Shown here in pieces: positions 1 to 11,750 of a stretch of DNA of 63,766 nucleotides. The stretch is taken from contig JAHLWZ010000875.1 of the NCBI GenBank assembly GCA_020536535.1, positions 1 through 63,766 on the forward strand, written 5' to 3'. The stretch's first letter is position 1, and each line of letters begins with the position of its first letter. Made by a program: the position numbers and the translations under genes. The DNA is from Pelomyxa schiedti. Taxonomy: Eukaryota; Evosea; Pelobiontida; Pelomyxidae. A model generated the notes under the pieces. It searched no databases. It worked only from the letters and a program-made list of their open reading frames with translations, and was not told where the DNA came from.

Positions 1-396
1 GGGGGAAGCCTCAAATAAGGAAGGGTACATAGAATTGTTGTACAAAACTGCAGAGGCGCTGTGCCGTGGTTCTGGTTGGTTTATTTGAGGCACCTCCTGC
101 CATACATCCAATCCCACTTCAGCTTCACAAGCACGATCCAAGTCCAACGAAATCATATCCCCTTGGCCAAATCAGAGGGGGAAAAAAAGAAAGAAAAAAG
201 AAGTAAGAAACCCAAGATGGAGGTGCCATCGTAGCCCCCATAAAGATACAATTTGCTTTCATAAACAACCCCACAATGTGAATTTCTGCACGTAGTCCCC
301 GGTGCGGCAACTCTCTCCCTTTCAAGACAGGACCGTGTTAATTCCTAAATAAGACCGGCAAGACAGACACAAAACACACCACACCAAGCGCCGCAT
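1..396 (-). CDS. Kelch-repeat protein, 5' part only (runs off window start)
   Basis: On the minus strand an exon reads ...CGVVYESKLYLYGGYDG..., followed across a T-rich intron (donor GTTTCTTAC, acceptor GGCCAAG) by GDMISLDLDRACEAEVGLDV. This is the beta-strand pattern of a kelch repeat (hydrophobic strand, double Gly, conserved Tyr, then a strand describing the 'theme' and a Trp), so the protein should form part of a beta-propeller used for protein binding. A plausible start is ATG at 394-396 giving MRRL, then an intron ending TATTTAG and the kelch exon in matching phase. The first exon is very short and therefore uncertain. The reading frame is still open at base 1, so the C-terminal part lies outside. 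It is divergent from the beta-galactosidase gene, with about 80 bases between starts, implying a shared bidirectional promoter. Kelch identity is fairly sure; the cellular role is unknown. Confidence 0.55.
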
Positions 397-475
397 CTGA
401 TTGTTTCGTTGTTTACCTCAGTGAGTTTCCCAGAACGGCTCCTGACGGGTCAACCGACAAACAAATAAAAAAAAA

Positions 476-3400
476 ATGAGGGCGGGGTGTTTGGTTGGGC
501 TGTTGGTCGCGTCTCTTTATGTGATTTCGAGTGTTGGTGCTGCGCGCACCAAGTACAAAATGGATTTTGATTGGCGGTTCAACTTGGGCGACGTATCTGG
601 TGCCGTATGTTGTTTTTTTTCTTTTATCCCCCGTGTTCATTTGTTTGGGTGTTGAGGACTAGAAAGTAACGTTCAACTTTAAGGAAAATTACTATTTTGA
701 TGATGACGACTGGAGAGTGCTTTCTATTCCACATGACTTTGTTGTCGAGGGTGTATTCAATGAGACCGCCGACATAAATCATGGATACTTGCCATATGGT
801 ATAGGGTGTGTTTTGTTTTGATGGGGAATCCGGCTTGGTTGTCTCACATCGTTATTGTTCAGATGGTACCGCAAGCACTTTACAATGCCGTTAGATGCAA
901 GGAACAAAGCAATCTGGCTCGTCATTGATGGTACCCAGACTTCATCTAAAGTTTATCTCAATGGGGGTCTTCTTGGATCGCATAATACCGGCTACACCTC
1001 ATATTATTTCAGCCTCACTTCCAATCCTAATATACTCTTTGGGGAGGAGAACATTCTCGCTTTGCGAGTCGATTGTACAAACCCTGATAGTTGGTGGTAT
1101 GATGGAGGCGGAATTTATGTATGGCACTCTATTCCCTTTATATACAAGTGACACTGTTCTTTTCCAGAGACATGTATGGATTATTGTCTCAGACCTTGTT
1201 CATGTGCAACAATGGGGTGTTTGGGCTAATTCTGCGGTTGATGGGGAAATATCCAGGCAAGGTGTGAAGGCCTACGCTGATGCCCTTATTACACCCGAAA
1301 CCACAATTGTCAATGAGGATTCCAAGCAGGCTTCTTTTTACTTGATTCAGGAAATGAGAGATTCTGAGGACTCACTCATAGCCTCATCTACATCCACGAG
1401 TGTTATTATAACAAGCGGGGGAAATGCCACCGTCAATCAAGAAATGTCAGCCTCAAGTCTCTCGCTATGGTCAATTGACACCCCTGTCATGTACACACTC
1501 AGAACCTTGGTGATGGTTGGTGGCGTGGAAGTAGATAGAGTGGAGACGCCGTTTGGTGTCCGAAAAATTGCTTTCGACCCTTCTCTGGGGTTCTTCCTCA
1601 ACGACGAGTCTGTGAAAGTGAAGGGATTAGCAAATCACCAGGACTTTGCTGGCCTTGGAGTAGCAGTTGCAGATACCTTGCAAACTTGGCGTGTGCAGAA
1701 ACTAAAAGAAATGGGAGGAAATGCGTGGCGATGTGGTACGTAATCGTAAGTATTATGTACCCTCTAAGAAAAAAAACAGCTCACAATCCACCAAACCCTG
1801 AGCTATTGGATGCCTGTGATACTGTTGGGTTCCTTGTGTGGGATGAAAACCACAGAAACAATGTGGATGCAGACGGCATTGCCGATCTGTATAGCATGTT
1901 GTATCGCGACCGCAACCACCGTTTGTCCCCATTTCCGACTTTAATAAGCCTGATTATGAAAAGCCTCAATTGTTTATTGGAGTTTATGCAATGAGGCACT
2001 ATGCAACGACTTCAACACAGCAAATGGCCAAGTGCTCTCAGACATCGTTCATAGTGTAGACCCAACCCGCCCAGGTAAATCAATGCCACCTTACTCGTTA
2101 CGGAGAAATTGCACTGACTTGTCACAGTTACTGCAGCCATGAATTATGGTTGGGAAACCAAGTTCCCAACTGTTCTCGATGTGGTCGGTATCAATTACAA
2201 TACCGGGGAGTACGATATCCTTCACAAAGAGCTTCCCACCAAGCCAATAACTGCTTCTGAGACGTCATCAGCTTTATCTGATCGCGGGATGTATTACATG
2301 GATTCGACAGGTTGCTATTTGTCCTCGTATGATGTCAACTATCCCAGCTGGGGAGCAACTGCTGAAGATGGTATTCGATATATCTAATTTTCCTCACCTT
2401 AGTCACTCCTTTAGGGTGGGCTCCTGTGGACGAAAAGGACTTCATGGAAGGAAGCTTTGTTTGGACTGGATTTGATTATGTAATCCCACCCCGTTACTTT
2501 ACTTAAAACTAACGGTAGCACAGAAGGGAGAACCAACACCTTACGCGTGGCCAAATGTCAATAGCCACTTTGGTACCTTCCAAAAAAAAAACTTTCAAAA
2601 CATCCCTAATGTGACGCAGGAATTATTGACATAGCTGGGTTTCCCAAGGATGCATTTTACCTGTATCAATCGATGTGGGGGACATCTCCAATTGTACACA
2701 TATTCCCGCATTGGAATACTCCCATTGGCGTATCAGTGACACCTTGCTCCACTACTTCGTCACAACAAAAATGGACGTACTCTGGAACCAGCAGCAAAGC
2801 AGCTCAGATAATCAGTAGTGATGGGTTGTGTGTAACAGCCGCATGCAGCAGCCCCAATACTGGGTGCATGCCTCTTACAACAACTCAATGCGATGCAGAT
2901 AATCTAGATCAGATGTTCACATACTCGGGGAAGCTCTTCAAGTCTTCCAGCAACGGTGGATGCATGGACTTGTGGAACAGCGGAACCAATGTATACGTCG
3001 GTGATTACAAATGCGATGGCAATTCCAACCAAAATTGGGTCTATGATACCTCAAGTGGTCACATTATCTCATCGTACGACACATCGCTGTGCCTGAGTTC
3101 CCATAGCCATGTTGAAGTGTGGGTGTACACGAACGGTGCAAGTGCTGAACTCTTTGTGAACGGGAACTCACAAGGCATTCAGCAAGTAGCAGAAAATGGG
3201 CACGCAGCATGGCCGCAGGTCCTCTATGAATCTGGAACCCTTTCTGCAATAGCCTATGATTCCAATGGTAACCAGCTCGACTCCGCCTCTGTTGAAACTA
3301 CTGGCACGGCATACTCCATTGCACTTGATGTGGAGCTCGGAGACCGCGATAGCATATATGCAGACTCACAAGACATTGCGCTTGTGAAAGCGTCCGTACT

Positions 3401-3677
3401 CGACGCAAGTGGCCGCGTCGTTCCAACAGCAGCATACACAATCACATTTGCTGTGGATGGTGTTGGAACTGTGGTTGGAGCAGGCAATGGCGACCCTTCA
3501 TGCCATGAGCCTGATAAGGCAGATTACAGAACCACTTTCAATGGTCTTGCCAGAGTCATTGTTGGGCAAGCTTCGGCACCAGGAACCATCAAGCTAACTG
3601 CAACGTCTCCAGCGCTTGTTAGTGCCACAATAAGCATTCCTGTAGTAGCTCCTCCAACAGTAGATCCCACCCTTTAA
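476..3677 (+). CDS. Secreted glycoside hydrolase family 2 beta-galactosidase with inserted ricin-B-type lectin domain
   Basis: The ATG at 476 opens a signal peptide (MRAGCLVGLLVASLYVISSV), then the N-terminal sugar-binding domain (VPHDFV, HGYLPYG, joined over an intron to WYRKHF). The middle holds the TIM-barrel entry with NHQDFAGLG and GGNAWR, the acid/base segment NHPSIVYWSLCNE around 1905-2000 (read across an intron) and the nucleophile segment ITASETSSA near 2245. These are the two catalytic Glu contexts of GH2 beta-galactosidases, so the enzyme looks active on beta-galactosides outside the cell or in lysosomal/food-vacuole lumen. After IVHIFPHWN (about 2695) a roughly 130-residue Cys-rich beta-trefoil follows, with repeated Q-x-W/F-type strands (SQQKW, LDQMF, SNQNW). 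The canonical EVWVYTNGASAELFVNG segment of the GH2 C-terminal part then resumes, followed by an Ig-like domain to the TAA at 3675. At least six short introns. Family call is sure; substrate is inferred. Confidence 0.9.
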
Positions 3678-3932
3678 AAACAATAGAGTTAAAAAAACAA
3701 AACTTCACACAAACAACCCGGCACCGTTACTTAACTCCTCTGTTGCACTGTGTCGTAGATCTCAACCAACACCACAAGAACAAGATCGGAAGTGCGAGAT
3801 CTTCGCGGCATCCTGTGTCCTTCGTTCCTTATCTGAACTTGCTGTCCACGATTTTTGTGTGTTTTTTTTTGTAGTTTTTGGCGTTTATCGCTTTTTCGTT
3901 CTCGGTTTTCTTTTCTTCTCTGGCTCTTTGAC

Positions 3933-6698
3933 ATGGATCCCCTGATCTCTCCGTCCACGACGACGACAGTCCAGACGACGTCACAAAATCAAAACAAACC
4001 TAAAGTGGAGGGGGGTGGACCCGCCACCACCACCGCAACGACCACGTCTGACGTCACGCCGGCACAGAGATCTACGCTAGAGTCGTCGTCCCCAGCGACA
4101 ACAAGCCCGAACGCGTCTTCGCCGTTGCTGGCGCAACAAGGGACTACTATTGTTGGTGCCGGATCTGTACTTCACAGCCTTTCTTCTCAGCGCCAGCATC
4201 ACCCGCACCACCACTCCCCGTCTCCGTCACACGGACTTTCGATCAACACCGCGTCGTCAATGGCCCGGGTCGTAGATCCGCTCGACAGCGCGGCGACACC
4301 GCCTCCATCTCAGCATCCGCTGCCGGGCTCTGCTCTGCCTTTCGTGTTGCACAAACCTATCCCAATTTCACCGCCGCGGCAGCTGTCTGCGGTGTCGCAC
4401 TCGTCGAATGGCACACTGTTTGACTTGGGGCCGGAGCGAACACGCTCTCGGTCGTGGTCACCAACTCAATCCCCTCTTTACACACCGTCCCCGTCGCCTC
4501 CTATTCAAGGAGCGATCGTTTCGCAACCTCTGTCTCCTTCAACACTACCTATGGCAGTACCGCCAGGAGTGTCTTTAGTGGAGGACTCCAAAACACCGGA
4601 GATGACCTCCAGCACTCCTCCTGTTTGTTCAAATCCTCCACGGCCTCCACCACCACCACCTTCTTTTGGATTGCTTGATATTGGGCTTGGCACTGAGGAA
4701 GATGACGGGCTTCCTGATGTGTTGCATCGGTACCAGGCATTCATTAATCAAGGTACATGCGTGGCGCCTGCGTCTAGTCTTCTACTTTCGGCTGTGGCTT
4801 ACCAATTGTAGATGTAACTGCCATTGCAGAACATTTCCGTAAAACATATGCTGACATCAAACGGAACACAGAAAGACCCCATGTTCTCGTTGTAGGTCCA
4901 ACGGGGTTGGTCTTCTCTGTTTAATAATGAGGCATTTACCTGAAGTAGATCTGGTAAAAGTTCTCTTATCAACTCTGTATTTGGCGTGGAACTTGCCAAA
5001 GAGGGCACAGGCGTGCCAATCACTACGCATTTTAGTCGGTATGAGTTGGATGGCAGTCCAGCTGTGGTATTTGACTCCAAAGGTCTTGAGCACGGCCGCA
5101 GCACCGAGTTTGTGGACGCCACAGAAGAATTTTTTGAGCTGCATCATGTGGGGCAACCTGGCTTGTGTGAAGACCCCATCCATGTAATCTGGTTTGTTTT
5201 TTAAAAAACGGAACAACCAAATACGACCTTCAAGGTTACACTCTAACCAAACTTTAATGATTTTTTTTTTCCCTGTCCAGGTATGTCATCAACTCTGCTG
5301 GCTCTCGCATTCACCCATTTGAGGTAGAACTCTGGAAAACCACTTTTGCTCCGTTACCAATTATGTTTTTGATCAACAAATCGGATATAAGTTCTGATGA
5401 AGATAGAAAACTACTCAAATCAACTATTGATAAACTGAATTTGCCCAACTCTCTTGGGTATACCCTAAAGCCATATGTTCCTCTGATTTAGTAATTTTAG
5501 CTGTTTTGAAACTGTCTCTGGTCATCACTCCCCAGTGCTGAACTTAACTTTGTGCCCAGTTTGTAAAAGTGATGACCTAAATGTTAGAAAGAAGCAAAAA
5601 CTCGCCACATGCGAGTCTTGCCACCAAGAGGTACTTTTTGGGGGTTTCAAACGACCTGAATCAATTTTCTGCTAGATTCCTTTGACAGTTTGGTCGCATG
5701 TGGATTTAATTAGTAAAACAATTGAAGCTCTCCCACTACGAACTAGGGAAGCCTTCATTGGGGCACAGATTGTAAGTTGCAAACACAAAGATAATACTGC
5801 AAAATCTATTATTACGGAGTTTTTTACGCAATATGCACAGGTAACACTTCTTTTTTTATCCACCTTTTCTTTACCAATACATAGACTCGCTTTCTTAGAC
5901 CATTACAAAATCTGATCTCCGGAATGTTAGTGAGATTGGCAATACTATGGGATTTCGTTGATCGAGGTTCTTTATTAGGGACCGCCATTGCACAGGTAAG
6001 CCAAATGAAAATAATCTTTCACACAAATTTGCAGTAGGATTTATTTGCAAGAGATCTTTATTTTAGGCAAATTCTTCTAATTTTGCGATCAGCAACGGGT
6101 TCTAGGGACTACACAACTGCTGTTGCTATTCTGTGGAATAGGTAGAGCGCATCTCCGAGTCTCGGAGCTTTGGCTAACTCTTCTTCTAGATGCTTGCGTA
6201 AGATTTTTATGCAAATATTTTTTACGACTTGTGGGGAGACCCCAGCTTCATCCAATTGGGAAGAGGTTGTAACTTTTCTTGTTCTTTTATTTTGACAGTT
6301 CAAAGCTTGTGGAAAAGTGTTTTGCGGACTTGAATGAGGAGGCTTTACTTAACCTCGTTAAAGATCTGTCTTCTACCACGATTGAAGAAGTACTAGAAGA
6401 GGAAATGCCCGCCAATAAATCCTGTGGTGGGACACCACTTTGCGCTTCACCCAACCTCCAGAACATGTTCTCTGCCTTTAATCCATCTCCAACTCCCCCT
6501 AACGAAATCAACACTAGTCCGTCCCCCTCTCTCGAACCCTCCTTGATGAACAGAACAATTCAACAACAGCCACAAAACAAAGTTGCCACGCCACCAATAT
6601 TGACAAGTCACCCATTGTGTAACAAAGAACCCACACCATCCACAGCAAGCAGCACAGTACCAACACAATCACAAACCCCAACACCCAAAGACAGCTAG
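3933..6698 (+). CDS. Large P-loop GTPase with Ser/Pro-rich N-terminus and zinc-ribbon-like insert
   Basis: The first exon (ATG at 3933) is a ~270-residue low-complexity Ser/Thr/Pro region. After an intron come a helix and the Walker A motif GPTGSGKSSLINSVFG. That motif is completed across an intron whose removal turns G-G|A into the conserved Gly. Further G motifs are the threonine switch (GVPITTHFSRYE), the DxxG segment VVFDSKGLEHG and the base-specificity segment FLINKSD. This layout resembles the TRAFAC/MMR_HSR1-type soluble GTPases with a helical C-terminal domain. A four-Cys set, CPVCKSDD...CESCHQE, near 5558-5632 looks like a zinc ribbon placed between G domain and helical part. A Glu-rich helix and a Thr/Pro-rich tail lead to the stop at 6696. 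About eight introns. I cannot assign a pathway. The G-domain identification is firm, the zinc ribbon likely. Confidence 0.75.
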
Positions 6699-6880
6699 TC
6701 CTCATGAATAGCTCTCCTGTCTCCACTATTGTATGTTTGTGCAAAAAGAAATAAAATTAAATTTACTTTAACTATCGATAGTGTGGACACCTCGCCACAG
6801 ATAGCCAAAAAGAAAAAAAAAAGCCGATGTTTAGCGGATCAGATCCATACAGTTGCAATTTAATTTGATTAGCAGTGGCG

Positions 6881-8237
6881 ATGTCGAAGTCGACGCGCAG
6901 TGCCCCTGGTTCGAAGGTATATATAATAGACGTGGGCCACCACGTAGTAATGTTGAAACAAAGGGGACGACTAAGAAGACAGTTGCTGCAAAAAAACCAC
7001 CGTAACAACCCGATGCTTTGGGGGGGAGTTTTCGTGTGGTTCTATTTCATTTACATTATGTGTTTAGGACCGTTTTCAACATCGATGAGGTGATGGATCC
7101 CGATACTGAAATGTGGCTGATCAAGTATCCAGCCTCAGTGTGTGGTTTTTTTTTTTTTTTTTACCCCAATTCATTCTGTATCTTCCCTTCTCACTTGTGG
7201 TTTTACATATAGATGAAACTCGAGGACCTGGATAAGGTTTCTCTACTTGTGGATCCTTCTGCCAATAAAATACCTTCGTGTGTTGTTCCTTTTATTTCGT
7301 TTGTACTGATTAATACCCAAAAACTTCAGTCAAACACTCAAATTGGCTAGTGAGCAAACGGGCTCGTTTCGTGTGACAGAGTCGATACTAGAGGAGTTCG
7401 AGCATTACGTCAATTTATTTCCCAACCAGCAGGACAATTCCATGGCACTAGGTTTGCTTTTCCTTCCCTTTCAGTTCATCACTCATGAGCAGGAAAACCT
7501 TTTGCCCACGAAATTGTTATACAGAGACAGATTGACGTTCATCATGCTCCTGCAGAGAAGGAGAAGGATGCTCCAACACTTGTCAAACTGAACGGCATTA
7601 AACCTTGCGAGATGAAGGCTCGTTGGAAACCTCCTGGTGCTGGTAAGCTAACTTCTTAATATCTTCTTTTTTTAACACTGCCACTTCCAATACAGAGAGA
7701 AATTATACTGGGTGCCCTCCTCCCCCTAGTGTTGGCAAGCGACCCAGAAAAGAGACAGCCAAACCCAAAGCAAGCACTACAGTGGGGAGTGCGGAGCAAA
7801 CCGCGGGCCAAGCACCCACTCAACCTGCATCACCAAACCCAAAGAAACGCAGGATTGCCAAATCTTCAGCAACTCCTTCAGCGTCGAGCTCCACCCAGCA
7901 AGCTTCTGCTGTAGAAACCCCAAAAACTGCTACTTCCAAGCCACCAGCTGCGCCAGCCAAGGGACCCACATCGACATCAACACCAACATCAACGGCTTCC
8001 ACACACCCCACTCCTTCTACTCAGCCACAACCCCCTCCATCCAAACCCATAGCTGCACAAACAAAAGCTAAGCCAGCAGCACCCCCACCCAAAGCAGCTC
8101 CGCAGTCATTAAATAAGACAGCTCCGCCTGCATCATCAACGCCATCCACAACCCCTGCTACAACAACAACAACCAAGCCCCCTGCAACTCCATCAAGAAC
8201 CAGAGCTAGCGCAACAAAAACCAAACAAACCCCCTGA
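6881..8237 (+). CDS. RNA polymerase I subunit A34.5 / PAF49-like protein
   Basis: Spliced exons give a short N-terminus (MSKSTRSAPGSK), then DTEMWLIKYPASMKLEDL, which matches the 'x-WLIxxPxx' core of the A34.5/PAF49 family. That family forms the TFIIF-like dimerisation partner of the A49 subunit in RNA polymerase I and sits in the nucleolus. Downstream, CEMKARWKPPG corresponds to the second conserved block of the family (basic-aromatic followed by Pro-Gly). The last 180 residues are a Lys-containing Thr/Pro/Ala-rich tail ending at the stop at 8235, typical of this subunit, which normally carries a basic disordered C-terminus. At least five introns, one with an 18-base T run. The 3' end converges with the minus-strand bromodomain gene about 145 bases away. 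The family is fast evolving, so the call rests on two short motifs plus architecture. Confidence 0.55.
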
Positions 8238-8380
8238 AAGACTCTTGCACAAGTCATCAATTTGCAAAAAGTTTTTTTTAAGAAAACTGCCTACCACAAA
8301 CACAAATGGTGAAAAAGGTGGGACAAGAACTTGCCCCAACTGCCCCAACAATACTCACTCCCAATTGTCTGCCAAATATT

Positions 8381-11300
8381 TCACAACTATATTGACGGTC
8401 AGTGTGTTGGCTGGGACGAGCGCGGTAACTAACCTTTGATTTTTTGCTTGGTGGTACTGTAGTTTCTTTTCCCTTCTCTGCAATGCAGGATTGAACAAAC
8501 CGCTCCAAGTCCCTCAGTGTGGCGTCATCAAAGTCCATCAAATCCAATTCAATGTCTTGGCCATCGGCCTGCTTTGGAATGGTTTGTGAGGGATTTTCAG
8601 AGTTTAGATAGGAAAGGAGTAGCTACATACATGTGGAGGAAGGTGGGCTATTTCTACAACTTTGGCAAGCTGTGTGTAGTTAAGCAGTGACATTTGCTCA
8701 CCCAAAATGCGTTTTTCATCAATGGTCATAGGTTTAACTTCAGGACTGTGAGGAAGTTAACGTCATCATAAACACTTTAAATAGAGATCAACATTGGTTC
8801 TGGGTATTCAGAAGCAATCTCTGCAGGTTGCGCTGACGTTTTAGGTGTGGTCCTGTTAGAAAGATTATGATTTACAGCAGCCAGTGCATGTATTTACACA
8901 TACGCCTGTGAAGTCGACGACTTTCTCTTTCTGTTTGAGGATGTCTGTTGACTACCTTGTGAACGTGGAGGAGTTTGTGTCTGCGGCGCATCGTCTTCCC
9001 ACTTTGACTTGGACCATTTTTTTTCAAAAACGTCACTCAACTCTTGGCTCCAAGAATAGATTGGGGATCCTTGCATGTTATACAGTTGTGCATTTTTCCA
9101 CACTTGCCTGACATCTTTACAAAACTGTTCCTTGGTGTCATAGAAGTTTTTGTCTACTCGATCCTGCAAATAGGTAAGCTCGTATTGAGAGGTGTCATTG
9201 TACCTTAATTGTACCCAGATCCATAGGGTTCTTTATCAGGTCGAAGTACCCAGGGGCACAATCACGCTCCGGGTCAACTGGTTTATTGAAAATTCCAGCT
9301 ACCCTATGCTTTCGGAGAGCACTGATGATTGCCTTGCAATTTTTAAGGTTTTTCCCTTCCAATTTTTTGGGTTTTGCTGGGGGTGGGGTAGTTGGTGTTG
9401 TCGTTGTCGTTGTCGTTGTAGCAGCAGCGACAGTTGTTGTGCTTGGACTGGAGGGTTGAGTTGCTTTGCTAGACGAAGGAGGTGCAGCTGTACTGGCGGC
9501 CACTGTGGCCTGGGGTGTTGTAGTGCCTGATGTTATATTTGCGGAAGCAGTACTTGTCGCGGTGGGGGTTGTTGGTGAGCGAGGTTTCTCCTGTCTTAGT
9601 CAGATTTTTTGTAGCCTCAAATGAAACAACCTTGATTGGTACCCGGGACAGTAAATTGTAAACAGGCTGTGTACCTATCTCAGCGAAGGTCCCAGAATTG
9701 AGTTCAGAGAAGTGCCTGCAGGACAGATGAGATAGAACACAATGTAAAGTGGTGATACTGAAGCATGAACGAGGAGACATTGTCTTCAAGGAGAGGATAG
9801 GCGTTAGGCTCTGCTGCCAACATCTCTGAAAGTTTGGGAATGACTTCAAGGCTCAGGTGCTTGACAATGTAGGCAATACACTTAGTCTTTTGCTGGATTT
9901 AGATTGTCCACAGTCTGTGAGAGTTTAGACCTGCAACTCTGCCAAGGCATAGTTGTGTGCCAGGGATAACAGCTGCATTGCTTGCACTGAATCACCGTCT
10001 GTGCTGAAAAGGGAGACTGACCCTGTATATATCCACTCAAGGAAGTATTTGAAAGTTGTAGAACTACAAATTATGGGATACAGCAGTTGAAAGAAAAGTG
10101 ATACCTTATTTCTGAAAACTCAAATTCGTCAGCAGGGTCATGCTGACGGAGCAGATCCAGGAAGAATTTACATCTATATTTACTGTAAATATCGGAGTGC
10201 AGTTATACAAGAGAACCTCGCAGAAAGAATACATTTATGTGCCCTATACACAATACCATCCACTTTTATAATTATGTCACTAAAGAGTGGGTCATTCAAC
10301 AAAGAGGAAATATTCGGTAGTAGTGTTTCTGTTGGTGTTGGTACAGGAATATCTTTTTGTTGTTGTTGGTAAATAAACTAAATCCCGGGATTGTTAGTAA
10401 TAATACCTTCAATAGTCAACAGTTGCAAAGGGGTTGCCTGATGGTTGTTGATGATGGACCAATCAGCGTGGTTTGTAAGAAGTAATAAAGCAACATCTTT
10501 GTAACCCTTTGTACAGGCGAGGTGTAGTGGGGTGTGCCCTTGCTTGGTTTTTTCTGTAGTTGTGATTTGAAAACAGTTCTCCAAGGGGGGGTAGCGTACC
10601 ATTAACACCAGCACCTTTTTCTATGAGAAAGGTGCAAACGCTCTTCAACCCTCTAGACCGAGTAAGTTGTGTTACATTGAAATAGGGCAAAAAATGCCGG
10701 AATCAAGGAAGATAACCTAAAGCAAGCGTAGTGAAGTGGTGTCCACAAATCACGGTCTTTTGCATTAACTTCGGCACCATGTTGTATAAGAATTTCCACA
10801 CAACGCAAATGGTTGTTTCGTGCAGCATAATGCAGTGGTGTAGTGGATTGCTTTGTGGGGCAATTGACTGGAGAAGCACAGGTGTTAGAATCTGGGAAGA
10901 ACCACACAAAGAAAGGGGAAAAATATGATAGAAATAGTTTGGGGTCGTCGCAAAGGAAAGCCAGTGCAAACGGGCCACAAACAAGAACAATTGACAAGTA
11001 GCAAGGCCGCACCATCTGCCTTTGCATTCAACAAAGTCAGAAGGACCTGCTCCCTGCCAAACACTGCCGCATAGTGCAACGGATATTGTCCAAGTGTATC
11101 CTTCGCATTTACAGGAACCCCTTGGGAAATAAGATGCTGCACCACATCGTCTTCACCCCTCTCAGCCGCACGATGCATTGCACTTCCAGCATCATCCCCT
11201 GACGCAGAGGGAGTCGAATTTGAACGCTCGCGGTTGCCGGATTCGGATGATCTGTGCATCAGTGTGGCCAATACGAAGTCTATCCACCAATGTATGCAGC

Positions 11301-11619
11301 ATAAGCCAAAAAAACCAACACAGCCACAACACCAAAAAAAAGGGGCAAGAAAAAAAAAAGGATGCAGTGCGCCGTCGCGATGGTGGAGTACTACGGAATA
11401 CAACAAATGCGTCATATTGCCGTGTTTGTGTCGCGATCGGACTGACCTGGACGAAGTTCCGGTGACCTGTTGCGTTGGGTCCAATCTCCGGGTTTGTTTT
11501 TTCAAAGACCAAAAAAATGACTGCAACTGTAGATCTTCACAGACCAATTTTTTCGCCATCACACATCTCTCCCAAGGCGTTGTGCTTCCCAACAACGATG
11601 TGGCCGATGTGCCTCTCAT
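8381..11619 (-). CDS. Ankyrin-BTB-BACK-bromodomain-NET fusion protein (BET-related)
   Basis: Read on the minus strand from about 11619. Ankyrin repeats come first (SAMHRAAERGEDDVVQHLIS, TPLHYAARNNHLRCVEILIQ, HTPLHLACTKGYKDVALLLL). Next is a BTB fold (LLNDPLFSDIIIKVDG, AHKCILSARCKFFLDLL, FKYFLEWIYTGSV), then a BACK-like helix pair (KCIAYIVKHLSLEVIPKLSEM). A Thr/Ala/Pro-rich linker leads to a bromodomain (FNKPVDPERDCAPGYFDLIK, PMDLGTIKVQ, VWKNAQLYN; the acetyl-lysine-binding Asn is in AQLYN). A NET/ET domain follows (MTIDEKRILGEQMSLLNYTQ, then DLMDFDDATLRDLERFV). The stop is reached at 8381 after SKKSKL. Bromodomain plus NET is the hallmark of BET chromatin readers. No ATG lies in frame ahead of the bromodomain, and the exon containing the linker begins at an acceptor (CTAAGACAG), so the BTB part and BET part appear to be one transcript. 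The start codon and two linker junctions are provisional. Confidence 0.65.
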
Positions 11620-11750
11620 CTGCTCCACAATTTCAGAGGACCACAACGCTGCAAACGGTCTCTGAGATTCGGTCTTCTTGGAAGCGATCTCTGATTAGGA
11701 CAGGGAGCCATTCATCAACAAGTGGAAATTAAATCAAGCTCCACTAAACA

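Noticed and set aside
1686-1994. Separate small gene starting MACAETKRNGRK
   Set aside because: It is a frame-shifted reading of beta-galactosidase exons and introns; the spliced GH2 frame explains the region.
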